Shown one piece after another: positions 11,181-22,146 of a stretch of 64,000 bases of DNA. Both the position numbers and the translations under genes were made by a program. Every line of letters starts with the position of its first letter. The first letter of the stretch is position 1. The notes below the pieces were generated by a model, which saw only the letters and a program-made list of their open reading frames with translations, ran no database searches and had not been told where the DNA came from. The DNA is from Siphonodentalium dalli (lineage: Eukaryota; Mollusca; Scaphopoda; Gadilida; Siphonodentaliidae), in NCBI GenBank assembly GCA_032622095.1, contig CP136066.1:51184911-51248910 (forward strand), given 5' to 3'.

Positions 11181-12931
11181 GGCCGGATTCGTCATCTCAG
11201 GTTTAAACCTCCGAGTTTAAACCTGGTTTAAACCTACATTGGCGGTCCATCCAAACCGGGTCTAAGGGGGCGTTTTTGCCGTTCAGTTTCCAGCTAATTG
11301 ACAACTCGATTCGGTGATATGAGCAAGCAGTCAGACTACCCTCTTACCAATCGGACTAAAAGACAAGCCGATATAATAGTTATTGACATGTCATAAATTA
11401 TCCTGAACACGTGCACGCTCATTGGATTTATTCATTGAGAAATGAGTACCGCTCATGGACCATTAATTCGACCTATTTGTGGGAGTAATCATCTGACAAA
11501 GGGCATGTCTATCAGCACGAGTTTCACGCGCTGTTTATCACTTTGTGATAGATTTTCTACACGATGCTTTACCCGCAAAGACAAACTTTGGTGTATTTAC
11601 ATTTATATGTGTATATATTAAAGGGTATAGGAGCTGTATATATGTATGTCCGTTTGTCTGTTCGCAACTGTTCTAAAACTGATTTGAAAATAAGAAAATT
11701 TAATTTTAAAAATGGAAACATTGTGCTGTTAAATTGAGTAAGGAGTTGTATCTAACAAGAAGCAATATTTAAAATTTATATTAACATTTGTTTGTTTTAA
11801 ATTTAATTAAATATTTTTAAAATTAAAATGTTCAAATCATCAAAATGTGCGCAAATTTGACACAGGCTCCTCTGACGCTGAATAAAGGCTCATAATCGAG
11901 TCAATACTGGTCCAAGAGGCCAGTCAATTAAAAGCAATTTGCTTATGAGTGCACACAAGAAGCGGCATCTGAACTGTTTGAAGTTGGCGACCATATTACA
12001 TGCGTTGCTTTTTTTCAATGCAATAAATTTTCCGTCGTGCAGAAAATCAAAAAGTTCCCATGTTTTGAGCTGGTGGAATATTATGGGAATTTATGGGCGG
12101 AGCCAGATCTACATTAAAATATGTTATCAAATTTGACTCATATAGCGATATAAGTTTAGGATTGCAAACTATGTGTATAGCATATCTGGTCACGCAGTAG
12201 CATGGTTTTGGTGTAAAAATTAAAGCGTTGAACTATTCATATGAATTCGTAGAAAACACCAGTATTTGTGATTGCCACAAGCCAAAAAAATAAAACACAC
12301 AAGATAGTTGTAAAAATCATATTGAATGAACATGTCCATATCTGAGCAAAGCTCGCGTGCGAATGAATCAACTGTGACATGATAACACCAGTCGGCAGCC
12401 GCCACTTAGACACGCCCTCACTCGAGATAATTTACAGCTCCACCATTTGATTGATTGTTTGACAATTCTAAACCGCGATGAAGAAAAGACGGATTCGTCA
12501 TCTCAAGTTTAGCCTCGTTAAAGCTCGTTTAGCTGAACCGCCGAATTAGATGGTTTAGTTGCCGGTTTAAACTTATAAAACGTAAACAAAATATCGAAAT
12601 TGACAAAAACTTATCCCCACATGTATTATAGGAGTGAGTGCTTCTCGCTTATAAATTGCCAATCAAAATATCGTCGCTGTCGTAATTACTGATTTCGCAA
12701 TCAATAAAACGAGGCGGTCCGCATTAGGAAAGTACGATAAATTATCTCGACGATACAGAGACACTACTGCTAAACCACTGGTATGGCTGGACCAGGTTTA
12801 AACCAGAGATGACGAATGCGTCACTTAGACCTGCGGTCGCGGGTTTAAACCACGGATTTTGCTGACTCACGGCGGTTTAAACCTAGAGGTTTACGTAGAC
12901 CAGGTTTAAACCTGAGATGACGAATCGGGCC
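11181..12931. mobile_element. 1.75-kb TIR element in cyclase intron 3
   Basis: The left end (11181-11210, ggccggattcgtcatctcag then gtttaaacct) matches the inverted right end (12902-12931) with one mismatch. A possible 3-bp duplication 'agg' flanks it. The palindrome ggtttaaacc and near forms recur several times inside both ends (about 11201, 11215, 11225, 12842, 12873, 12904), plausibly as protein-binding iterons. I see no transposase, so it is non-autonomous. A smaller element with related ends lies inside. Confidence 0.7.
12488..12822. mobile_element. 335-bp nested TIR element of the same family
   Basis: Left end gacggattcgtcatctcaag (12488) is inverted at the right end as ...gagatgacgaatgcgtc (to 12822). 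The core gattcgtcatctc is shared with the outer 11181-12931 element, so the two are related and nested. Confidence 0.65.
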
Positions 12932-13324
12932 AGGTTGTTTGTCAGTTTAAGTTTCTCACAATAGTTTCAGGTGGACGACACTCCTGGATTTGTACAAAAA
13001 CAGGAATGGAATTTTGGCAGACTTGGACATCAAGAGTTATTGGTCACGACATAGATCAGGCCATCAGAAATAATTAAATAATTAAATAATTAAAATACCG
13101 ATACAATACGGTTGTTTACATAACCTGATATCCAAAAAATAATCCAACACTCATTCATGTTAAAGATTGTGTCCAAATACAACATTATTTATGTATGGTC
13201 AATTACCTCATTATACGATCAAAACATGAATAAACTGCCTCCCGAATAGGACCATCACATGAATGGGTTCATGTGTTCCATCTAATTAATGTGAAAGTTG
13301 GTATTTTCATATCTGTTGACTCAC

Positions 13325-13539
13325 CTGAATGAATCCCAATTCTGATTTTCAAATTTTCTATCTTATTTTCGAAGTCCTTGTACAGCTCCACCCCCTTGCG
13401 TATATCCAACGCCATCAGGGCGATCACTTCAGCGCACTTGACGCCAATCCTGTCTGGTACCCCACTGGCTACAACATAAGCGTCTCCAATAGTCTCAACT
13501 TTGTACGCTTCGTGACGTTCAATGATCTCGTCGAATAAC
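13325..13539 (-). CDS. NIT-domain guanylate cyclase, exon 3 (catalytic core)
   Basis: This 215-bp exon has acceptor tcaaaacccag (ending 13540) and donor GTGAGT (from 13324). It encodes residues about 479-551: 'LFDEIIERHEAYKVETIGDA' and 'YVVASGVPDR', then 'KIRIGIHSG'. It holds the second metal-binding aspartate (D498 in ETIGDAY) and the guanine-specificity glutamate (E494 in KVET), so the predicted substrate is GTP. Phase matches exon 2 (AT|G splits a Met codon) and exon 4 (G|GG splits the IHSG glycine). No damage is seen. Confidence 0.93.
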
Positions 13540-14265
13540 CTGGGTTTTGATTTAAACATATTTTATTATCCCTCAGTCAATAAACAAAATAGAAATAAAG
13601 ATAATACAGTTGGTGACATGGATGAGAGGTGATAAAGGGATCGGAACACAAGTTACAGAACTTATGGAAGCTCCTATCCTTTATATGAACGGAGAATACT
13701 GATTCTTTTCATTTGGGGTTCAAGATGAGTTGTTTAGACATATTGGTCAAAAAGCTGAAGAAATTTCATTATTATTAGTATTATTATGTTTTTTATATAT
13801 ATGTAGTATCAGCAAAATAATTCCAAAGGTAGGGGATGTATTTCTTAAAATGGAGCTCCGAGTCGGTTAAGTTTAGTTTAGTGTGGTTCACTGCCTATAG
13901 TCTTCACTAGAAATACAAAATTGGCTAGTTGAGTTATTAAGTTGGAAAAATGAAAAAACAATTAATCATTTAGTCATCATCAACCAGTAATCAGTTAATC
14001 GTGCTGCTGAATCAATCGTGATCGTCACGCTCGAGATGTCTACTTCAGGTAGGACGTCGAAATAATCCTGAGCTCGGTTTTGGTGGAAAAACCTAATAAA
14101 ACATGTATTTGACGCGTAAACGAAAATATTAATGATGACGACTGAATCCTGAACAAATAACAGAACAATTTACGACAAAAGGATGAACTTTATTTCTAAA
14201 ACACATGAATAGTGTGTTAATCTTCCCATTGTCGTGCTACACGTGATAAATAGACCGATCCAGCG

Positions 14266-14547
14266 ATGGCATCGCAGACACATGTGCCGGAAAAAATAAG
14301 CTTTGGAATTCCTAACAACAACCATAAAAACATGTCTGACTCTGAATTGTATGAACCTCCCGAATATACTCTGGAAAATTCACAATCAAATAAGATAGTA
14401 ATTCGAAAACGAAAAAACAAAGTTGATGAATCACCATTGGAACGTTCACAAAGACTTAGAAGATTTTCAACCAATGATATTGATTCTAATGAAAATAGTC
14501 CGCACATAATCTGCTTAGAATCGCATCATTATGAGTCGATAATGTGA
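14266..14547 (+). CDS. unrecognised 93-residue ORF inside cyclase intron 2
   Basis: It starts 'MASQTHVPEKISFG' and contains a basic stretch 'VIRKRKNKVDESPLERSQRL'. It is hydrophilic, with a nuclear-localisation-like cluster and no recognisable catalytic motif. Its 3' end runs into the left TIR of the element at 14499-15110, so the C-terminal 15 or so residues come from that TIR. It may be a remnant of a transposon protein or fortuitous. It lies antisense to the host gene. Confidence 0.25.
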   Translation: MASQTHVPEKISFGIPNNNHKNMSDSELYEPPEYTLENSQSNKIVIRKRKNKVDESPLERSQRLRRFSTNDIDSNENSPHIICLESHHYESIM

Positions 14548-15110
14548 ATAGAATGTTCTCTTTTTTAGCAGGTTATCGACTCAAAATGGTGCGATTCTAA
14601 GCAGATTATCTACAAAAACAAGTTCTATTAAAAGCAGATGATTATCTACAAAAACAAGTTCTATTAGAAGCAGATGATGTGCCGGTATTCGGGAGACCAG
14701 GCTGCCGCTTCAGCCCGTGTCACCTCTTCAAGAGCCGGCCGACATCGATGTCACACGATGTAAATGACGTTCAATTCGACAATAAAATCGGAACTCAAAT
14801 TGAAGCATCATTACACATGACAATTACAAAGAAATTACACGGAATCATTCTTCGGAAAACATCAGAAATGATGAGTTAGGAGATATCTATCGGGCGTGTA
14901 ACAAAAACAGAACTTCGGGTGTATTATCGGCCGATAATACAGCCTGTCCTCCCGAAAACCCGCACATCTGCTTATAATAAAACTTATTTTAGGTATATAA
15001 TCTGCTTAGAATCGCCTCATTTGTAGCCAATACTGCGCTGTAAATGAGAACAGTTTAGTCACATTATCGACTCAAAATGAGCCGATCCTAAGCAGATTAT
15101 ATGTGCGGAC
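14499..15110. mobile_element. about 0.6-kb TIR element with an internal palindrome at each end
   Basis: The left end 'gtccgcacataatctgct' (14499 on) is inverted at the right end 'agcagattatatgtgcggac' (to 15110). Each end carries a near-palindrome of exactly 104 bp (14506-14609 and 14997-15100), with arms of about 35-45 bp built on ataatctgcttagaatcgc ... gagtcgataat. The centre (14679-14879) has a 66-codon frame of unknown meaning. The structure resembles a foldback-type or non-autonomous DNA element. It lies in intron 2 of the cyclase gene. Confidence 0.65.
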
Positions 15111-15459
15111 AATGACACAAATAAGCCATCTCACGATCTTTCAGGTGTGCGCTCTTTAACGTGTATTTTCACTGTGGCCCGCGGCATAAAGCGGAATAGC
15201 AGCGGAATAGCGGACAAGAGTCCATTGTCATGCTTATTTCAGAATCAAATAATCACATTATGTATACCTATTTCACATCATAGGTGGATTATATGCGTAT
15301 TTGCGTGAGGATATGTTGAACAGACATGTGCGGTACTGTGCATTTATAACAAGAAGGCACTTACGTAATTATAACACAAGAGGCTGAATCCTTGAGTGTC
15401 GGGCCTATCCGTATCCTTCCGCGATCGCAAGGGTATCATAAACTTATAATAATACTCAC

Positions 15460-15824
15460 ATATATAGTCCGTTGAGCAACCCCACGATTCTCATTGGCAC
15501 TAATCTGCTGCAGATTGTCGTGAACCCAACAATGTCACTGAAGAAAATCGATGTCTCCAGGAACTCCTCTGGCTGAATTGGTTTTTTGTTCTTTAACCCG
15601 TCAGCGACGTGTCTTGGCAGAATTTGACAAAGCAGTTTCTCTGTCTGCTGTTTTTCCATTTCGATTCGTTTCCCTCGTTTGTTGACTAACTGAATACTCA
15701 CGTTGAACTGATTCATTATTGAGGCAACGCTCCGCGTGAAGATATAGCCCAAAAAGCCGCATAGTATCGCCAATAGTATGCTCAACACGACGTATACATA
15801 CACTAATGTGGTCGCTGCATCAAC
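15460..15824 (-). CDS. NIT-domain guanylate cyclase, exon 2 (TM2, linker, start of catalytic domain)
   Basis: This 365-bp exon has acceptor aatcttgcag (ending 15825) and donor GTGAGT (from 15459). It encodes residues about 358-479. A hydrophobic span at residues about 363-388 ('LVYVYVVLSILLAILCGFLG') is the second membrane helix. Then comes the HNOBA/signalling-helix type linker ('EMEKQQTEKLLCQILP', 'RHVADGLKNK'). The catalytic domain opens with 'SIFFSDIVGFTTICSRL', giving the first metal-binding Asp (D454). This is the standard order for membrane guanylate cyclases. Phase is 0 at its start and 2 at its end, in agreement with exons 1 and 3. Confidence 0.93.
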
Positions 15825-15880
15825 CTGCAAGATTGAAAGGTTTATTGCTGAAATGAGAAGTTGGGTGCGAAGCGCTTGGG

Positions 15881-16272
15881 ATAATAATAATGTATATCAT
15901 TTATATAGCGCTTAATCTCTGGGTTAGCTCTAAGTGCTTACATTATTACCCCAGCCGTTTTTATGAGTAATGCCGAGTCTTGTGTCTGCTACCATTTTAC
16001 AGGCACTTCACCAGAACGGCTTACAGATACCTAACAACCAGGTACCTAATTTTCGTCTAGGTACGACGAAGCGAGCACAGTACAAGTGACCTTGCCCAAG
16101 GGTCACAACCTGGCGCGAGATTTGAAACAGCGTGTGGCTATATATAGCACACACACCGCTCAATCCGGTCAGCCACTGTTGTGGAGACGATAGTCCACCG
16201 GCGAGGCGCGAACCCACACATGTGCATTAACACCATTACAAGTCCGACATTCTAACCACAGGGCTACCACTT
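15881..16272 (-). mobile_element. tRNA-derived SINE in cyclase intron 1
   Basis: Read on the minus strand it begins 'gtggtagccctgtggttaga' (A-box-like, from about 16270), followed by a B-box-like 'gggttcgcgcc' (about 16217-16207). The body includes 'ccttgggcaaggtcacttgt'. The 3' end is 'attaagcgctatataaatga' with a short (att)n tail at 15881-15890, a CR1/L2-like 3' end that would let a partner LINE mobilise it. No clear target duplication was found. Confidence 0.7.
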
Positions 16273-16426
16273 CCATTCCACTTCTAAAAGATCGAGCTGT
16301 CGTTTGAGATCATCTAAACATATAAAATGTATTAATTTTAGCAGCATCGTTTGTCAAAACAGTTCTTTCTGTACGTAATTATTGCTATGATTATTGTGTG
16401 ACCAGTGGCCAACTTTAGAACATTTT

Positions 16427-16443
16427 ATATATATATATATATT
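16427..16443. repeat. short (TA)n run
   Basis: An alternating TA tract of about 17 bases lies in intron 1 of the cyclase gene. Confidence 0.8.
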
Positions 16444-16754
16444 TGTCGGTATCGGAAGATATTACTTTCCAATTGAAGCAGATGATATGTAGTTCCGACA
16501 ACAATATAATTTCGGGCCCAACCGAAACTGGTGCCCATGAATGTATACATAAATACACGCAGTATTAAAACGCTACGACATCGGCGAAAATGTGGCGGAG
16601 AAAATGCAGGTTACAACTACCCAGCAATGAGTATTTAGTATAAAAAGGGTTAAGTTCTCGGTCCATTTTAAGTTTTATTAGTACTTTGTTATATGTTGTA
16701 TCATCGTCAACAATTCATCTCTCTATATACATGTACATATGAAAATATACAAAC

Positions 16755-17825
16755 CTTCGACTGAAAATTCCCAATCAATGATTCTGTCTGACCTGTCGCG
16801 ATATCAGTCAACTGACCCATATAATCAGTCATGTTAGCGAACCAAATATCACTCTGGACAATTCGCTGTTCCTGTGTCAAGGCGTGACACTGTGCTAAAA
16901 ATGTCGGATCCTTGAAGCGAGTGTTGATCAAAGGACCCGCAGGAAAAGGGAGAGAATTCTTTATTTTATCAAGCGAGTTGCGCGCATCGCCATCGAACAA
17001 ATTCACCATTTCAAACAATGCCTCGTCCTGGCCCAACAAATGCATGAACCCGCGATGCTCTTCTGCAGTCAAGTTACATCTCAGAAAGAATGAGGCACCG
17101 TAAGCTCGTTGCAACCCCACAGTGTCAGATGCCAGAGTGAGCGCTATTTTTGACGGCATTTTGTTATTCAAACACCCGATATCAGATTCAACCGGATACA
17201 TTCCCGCGGTGTTAAAGATTTCCATGACAACGTCGGTGTAGTCCGTCAAACTGTTTGTCAGAGACGGTGCACCGAACACATTTCGTCTGAATTGCACAAC
17301 AATATCCCAAATACTGTTAATCGCATGCTCTACGTCATGCATTACGAAAAACATATCGTCTGGAAGAGCGCTGAAATATTTGTCGGACCTCGAAAGAGCA
17401 GTGATGTACTTCCCTCCAGTTGTTGATTGATCAGCACGTGTGGCAATCATCATAGCGGAACTCCCCCTTTCCTTTTGAAGGTCAGATACTAAACCATAAT
17501 ACCTTTCTCTTGTCTGAAGGTTAGCAATGTTGTGTTCCGCGAATCCAGATTCTGTGATGGCCCCTACCAATAGGACAATGAATAAACTGACCATTACCGT
17601 AACGGGAATAATCATTACGAGAAGCAATCGAACAGTTGTCCACCTGGTGGTCGGTGCAAAAGCTTCGTCATCATCCATATCAATAACAGCTGCCGGTGAG
17701 TTTCGTCTGACATTATTTCCATGATGCACTATAGACCGACTTTTACTGCTCTGTGATACGGTCGATTTCTTTTGCGTGCCATCGTGCTCTGGATCGGTGC
17801 TGTGGAGCTTGGCCACACTGGTCAT
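16755..17825 (-). CDS. NIT-domain receptor-type guanylate cyclase, exon 1 (start, TM1, NIT domain)
   Basis: This is the main coding exon of a membrane guanylate cyclase, an enzyme that makes cGMP from GTP. It has 357 codons. ATG at 17825 follows a likely 5' UTR acceptor (ttttccag, exon from 17849). Residues 1-62 are a Ser/Lys-rich cytoplasmic tail. Residues about 64-90 form TM1 ('LLLVMIIPVTVMVSLFIVLL'). From about residue 95 there is a NIT (nitrate/nitrite-sensing-like, all-helical) extracellular domain with the hallmark 'DLQKERGSSAMMIA' at 115-128. The exon ends in phase 0 at K357 before donor GTTTGT (16754). Exons 2-4 follow at 15824-15460, 13539-13325 and 10880-10782 with consistent phases. 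NIT-GC proteins are known from several invertebrates. The ligand is unknown and nitrate sensing should not be assumed. The start is well supported, because the frame has no earlier ATG before the acceptor. Confidence 0.92.
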
Positions 17826-17849
17826 TGTGTAATATTACCTTATTACCAC
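17826..17849 (-). other. 5' UTR part of cyclase exon 1
   Basis: A polypyrimidine-weak but canonical acceptor 'ttattttccag' ends at 17850. This suggests the coding exon starts 24 bases before the ATG and that a non-coding first exon lies further upstream (higher coordinates), not identified. Confidence 0.5.
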
Positions 17850-17998
17850 CTGGAAAATAAAAAAACAGAAGCTCCACGTATACTCAGCCAGGCCATTCTT
17901 ATAGGTTTACATATCAATAAATACTTAATCGGAAGGGATGATTAGATATTGTTTAATATCTAATCCCAATAACAGGGGACACACGTGGAGGATCACTA

Positions 17999-18309
17999 GG
18001 GGCCTCGGTGGCTCAATCGGTTAGGGGTACAACTCCAAGCCGTTTCGCCTTCCAGCGCTGGCGATAAGAGTTCAAATCCACATGTTTCCATCGTGGACTT
18101 TGTAACTCGAAATCGTTATCTGGGAAAGTTGTCAGTTACTTGCCGATGGCCGGTGGTTTGCCGCACATGGTCGACGAGTTTATCAGCCATTGAAATCACT
18201 GTTAGATTAGCCATAAGTGTGCGGATTTCCTCCACCATTAAAACTGGCAATGTCGTGATATGGCCTTAGTGGCTAAAGCGACATAAAACCCCAATCAATC
18301 AATCAATCA
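17999..18309 (+). mobile_element. tRNA-derived SINE with (AATC)n tail and 13-bp target duplication
   Basis: The head 'ggcctcggtggctcaatcgg' carries an A box and 'gagttcaaatcc' a B box. The body ends 'tggccttagtggctaaagcg' followed by 'acataaaaccccaatcaatcaatcaatc'. The flanking 13-mer tggaggatcacta is identical at 17986-17998 and 18310-18322, a perfect target-site duplication indicating fairly recent L1/RTE-style integration. It sits just upstream of the cyclase gene in the opposite orientation. Confidence 0.92.
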
Positions 18310-18535
18310 TGGAGGATCACTAAACGGTGATATTTAAAGCCATAATCATTAAAGAGATAGTCGCAATTCCCCGCACTTTGGTATCATTTATACTTTTTGG
18401 TGTTCCCCCGACCCTCTAACATCAAAAAACAAAGCCCATAGTAAACAATTATTCTGTTCCGTCATTCCGGGCCGCGTAAATCGACCGGCAAGAAACCTAC
18501 CCCGGAACGTAAATATTGGAGTCTCTTTTGGGCGG

Positions 18536-18543
18536 TGACGTCA
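18536..18543. promoter_or_regulatory. palindromic CRE site TGACGTCA
   Basis: A full consensus CREB/ATF palindrome lies within a slightly GC-richer stretch (18460-18560), about 90 bases upstream of a short ATG frame and about 690 bases from the cyclase 5' exon on the other strand. It could serve a divergent promoter. A single 8-mer match is weak evidence. Confidence 0.3.
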
Positions 18544-18624
18544 CTTGGGGACACCCTTCGGCACTGAAACAATGGCGTACTCATGATTTGTTTTGTAAAA
18601 GTTCAAGCGTTTCATTAGTCAACG

Positions 18625-20060
18625 ATGGGTGATGGTAGTAGGGACAGCGTTACAGAAATTGTACTAAATGAAGCTAATGTTAGCAGTTATATGCTCGATA
18701 CAGATATTTAAGAAGATAATACCGGCATTTAACCACTAAACGAAGACACGTGATGGCTGATCGGTGTGTTGGCTTCTGTTTCAAAAGAACAGCGTTGGAC
18801 TGGAGAATAACCTGATAACAACGGTGAGTGAAACTGGATAATTAAGGAAGTTTTCGAACTCACATGGACGTGCATATACATATCATTAATATATTATTAT
18901 AATTGAAGTGGAATTAAAAACAAGTGAACTCAAGTACTGGATTTTTTTGTTTATAATTTTATTTATTTTTGAAATCTGATGTGATTAAAAAAATAAAATA
19001 AAAATGAATTGTCAATGGAAAGGATAATAATTTTATCTAGATCTACATCTCATCATTGCCATCTATGGTGTTATGTCTTATGACAGTTTGGTCTACCCGG
19101 TACCTGTCTACTCTAGTTGTTTAACTTCTAGTATATTTGAAGAGTAATTAAAGTTATATTAAGCAATTAAAACTGTTACAAAAAGTTTGCCTGAAATAAA
19201 AAATTCAAAATGCCTGGTCCAACGGTTGTTGGGTCACAGTGGGTATTGGGAGTAGGACCACCCATCCCGATCTACCCGAGACAAACTGACAATGGCCAAC
19301 ATGAACTAAGAATATATTTACTAGTCTCATAATTTTGTTCTGTTTTTTTTTATAACCCACAACATAATTTTGCTGAAAATGTAAATATAAAAATTATCTC
19401 TTTGGCAATTGGCGATAAAATATCGGCACGCCAGCTATTTATTTTTACGATTCTGTTTCAATTGTCAACTTATGTAAACTACCGGTATGTGCGTCCAACA
19501 TCGCTGGTCAGTTTGAACATTATATTAATTTCTTTCTCCTGCGAAATTGTAGTAGGACCTACTTACTCATTGCCCCCCCTCAAAGCTATATTTCGTGTAA
19601 ACATATTTGTGGAAGTCCAAGTGACTGATTATAATCATGAAATATACTTTTAGGCCAGTTCTGCCTGGGGATTATTGAGGCAAGATCTTAATCTTTCTAT
19701 TCTTTGCCAATTTCAGGTGTTCCTGTTCAAATTGCATGGCAGAATCACATACTGTACAACTAAGTGTCAGGATTGCACAAAAGACGGGTCAGCATATCAA
19801 AAGAACTACAGCTGCATGCCATAGATTGGTGCATTCTTGAATATGTTTCTAGTCGGCAACACTGTGGTCACCCTTTGAAGGTCCATTCTACTGGCAGTTC
19901 AACCAATGGTGCTGGGACATACCTTGGACATCGCAACATACGTTTAATGCCATCATGTATTCTGTACCCTGGTACAGGGAAAGACAGGAGTTTGCTTGTG
20001 TTGTTTGTACAGCAGGTTCAGGGCGGGCTGACAGACATGAGAGACGTTGCTTATTAAACA
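18625..20060 (+). pseudogene. possible decayed P2X7-C-terminal-like domain gene
   Basis: A short frame at 18625-18711 encodes 'DSVTEIVLNEANVSSYML' and stops. After a candidate acceptor (ttgccaatttcag, ending 19716) comes 'CSCSNCMAESHTVQLSV', then in other frames 'DWCILEYVSSRQHCGH', 'QFNQWCW' and 'YLGHRNIRLMPSCIL' up to about 19975. The order Cys-x-Cys-x-x-Cys, W-x-L...YRQ-x-x-G, RQF-x-x-WCW-GYLG...R-x-x-PSC is that of the cysteine-rich P2X7 intracellular-type domain, which is expanded as stand-alone proteins in many invertebrates. At least two frameshifts and stops are needed, so it is probably a pseudogene. Identification is by motif memory only. Confidence 0.4.
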
Positions 20061-21179
20061 TCAAATTTAATGAAAGCCTTTGTCATTTTTCTACCCATGA
20101 TGCAGTTGTCATGTTGCTATATCTTATTTGTATATATTGTTAAAGGCTGAAAAAAGGTAGCTACCACCTGTCCTAAAAACAGTGAAATTTTGAAGTAATT
20201 CAATGTCTTTAATATCAGTGGAAATTACATGATTACTTTCTATAGTTTTCAGGTAATTGCTCATTCCTGGAATATATTTCAATTTCAATATAGTCAAGTT
20301 TAAAGTGATTTGATCGAAATATTATTATATAAATTTAGAATATCATAATTTTTCAGACAATTTTAGACAATCAGACATTTTGAATATATTCAACCAGCTG
20401 TATTCGAATGTGTGGGTATTATGACACGACAGCTTGTATGGCTATAACAGGGTTGTTATCGAGGGATCAAATATTTTCAAACACCCCCTCCCCTACATGT
20501 ACCCATGGCACATTTTCGTCTTAAGATGTGTACCATGGGAATGTCATGCCTGACACTACACTGTTGTATATGTTCCTACTAGGAATAAGGTCATGGTTAA
20601 TTAATGTTATGTTTACCGTCAATCGCGCATTTTCTTTTTCTATAATTAAAATTAATGAGTTTCATATAATATTGGCACAATGCACAATTTGATTGTTTGG
20701 TATATCATTCACATAGAAATAATATAAACAAAATTGGTGTTAATGTTTATGTTATAATTAAATTGTAATATATACACCGGTAAGTAATGTCAGAAAATTT
20801 GGGTAATAATGTAACTGCAAGAGCTGCGAGACTTGTGTCATTAAGCACTATAAACAGAATATATATTATCATTAATTTATTGTTTTCGAACAATATTTTG
20901 CCAGGTGGGCCCGGTGGGGACAAATATAGAAATTTCAAGCTGAACCCCCAACAAAATCCTCCAACCACATGCCAAACATTTAAGTTTCTCAGTTATTTTA
21001 GTCAAAATTGGTATATTATCTGTTATCCCACCAATGTGAACTAGGTGTGTAGAAATAGTAATTTCCAGTCGTATAGTAGCAGCCTGTGGCACTTACGTGT
21101 TGGGAAACATTTTGAACCAAACAACTGGTGGATATCTTTGTTGCCATCCCTCCAAGCTTAAGGACACTGGCTTGTAACG
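20061..21179. other. no supported gene
   Basis: AT-rich sequence with short open frames on both strands. Nothing resembles a domain, RNA gene or element end that I can support. Confidence 0.5.
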
Positions 21180-21490
21180 CGCTAAACTGCTCTCAATCTG
21201 CACTGCCCTTATGCACCATCACTATATATTGTATAGTCTTATACGGAACGCTCTTTATATCCCATAGAAAAAGGCACCCATCCCATGATATTCTAAACGT
21301 GAGGTGACCCATGTGCACCAATATTCCTACATAATGTATAAGCTGATAAGGAACGCTCTTTATTGCTCATATTTGTATATTGGCGCCCCTTTATGTTGCC
21401 TGTCAGATGTAAACTGGACCTATCCCATGAGACTCATGTCAATTTGCCGCTGTGAACCAATATCCAATGACCAACTTCCATTTTAACTAT
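21180..21490. repeat. degenerate monomers of a dispersed tandem repeat
   Basis: Two diverged monomers share 'aaggaacgctctttat', 'ggcacccatcccatga' and 'cccatgtgcaccaat'. The same phrases occur in the longer array at 43170-43870, so this is a small outpost of the same family. Confidence 0.55.
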
Positions 21491-21552
21491 ATAATTAATC
21501 ATTTAGTTCAATTAATGCCCTTTAGGAGATATGAGGTCAACATACCTATACA

Positions 21553-22146
21553 ATATGTTTCGATTCACTTTTCCACTATAGTATGATAGTGATAACGTGG
21601 AATTTCACCAGGGAACAACATGATAAATAGATGGGCATAATATATGCCTATTTTAATTGTGAATAGCCTGATCTATCGAGGCCCGTAACACCATTTTCCA
21701 AGCACACGCAGTACGAGTTGGAAATGTTTGCCATTTCACAGCTAGAGTAGACCAATTTTACAGGCCATTTGAGTTTTGAATTTTCAGGTTTGTGGATGAA
21801 GAGTTTATACTTCGAGACAATAATGCCTCAGTACATTAACACGTACAATTAGTTTTGATACTATTTATCGTGTGTATAACGGCGACATATATATTCTCCA
21901 CAAAGGAGGGCGAATTATTCCCATAGCACAATGGAATTGAAAACATCAATAATTATATCAATTGCCAAGCTATGCGTCTCTCGCAAATGAGAGGCACCAT
22001 AATAGATTACATAATGTAACTGGGCGGTACCCATGACTGTGTAAACAGATTCCGTCTTACTCATGCAGGAATTTTAAATTCCATATAATTGCAACATTGA
22101 CGGGCGCTAAATTAAAACAAACCCGGTGTTCTGCTTAATAAGTACG
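21553..22146 (-). repeat. dispersed repeat, copy 1 (inverted mate at 46.2-46.9 kb)
   Basis: It begins atatgtttcgattcac and shares about 145 bp with the reverse complement of 46916-46770. It ends with 'cccggtgttctgcttaataa' then gtacgt, which is identical to the complement of 46185-46210. The interiors differ. Shared termini with differing centres suggest non-autonomous members of one mobile family, possibly solo-LTR-like, but TG...CA ends are not clear. Confidence 0.6.

Noticed and set aside
17999-18090. possible tRNA gene
   Set aside because: A and B boxes are present, but the sequence continues into a SINE body with an (aatc)n tail and target duplications and does not fold as a full tRNA cloverleaf by eye.
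20747-21092. overlapping 71-85-codon frames on both strands
   Set aside because: Conflicting frames in AT-rich DNA with no domain, splice or repeat support.
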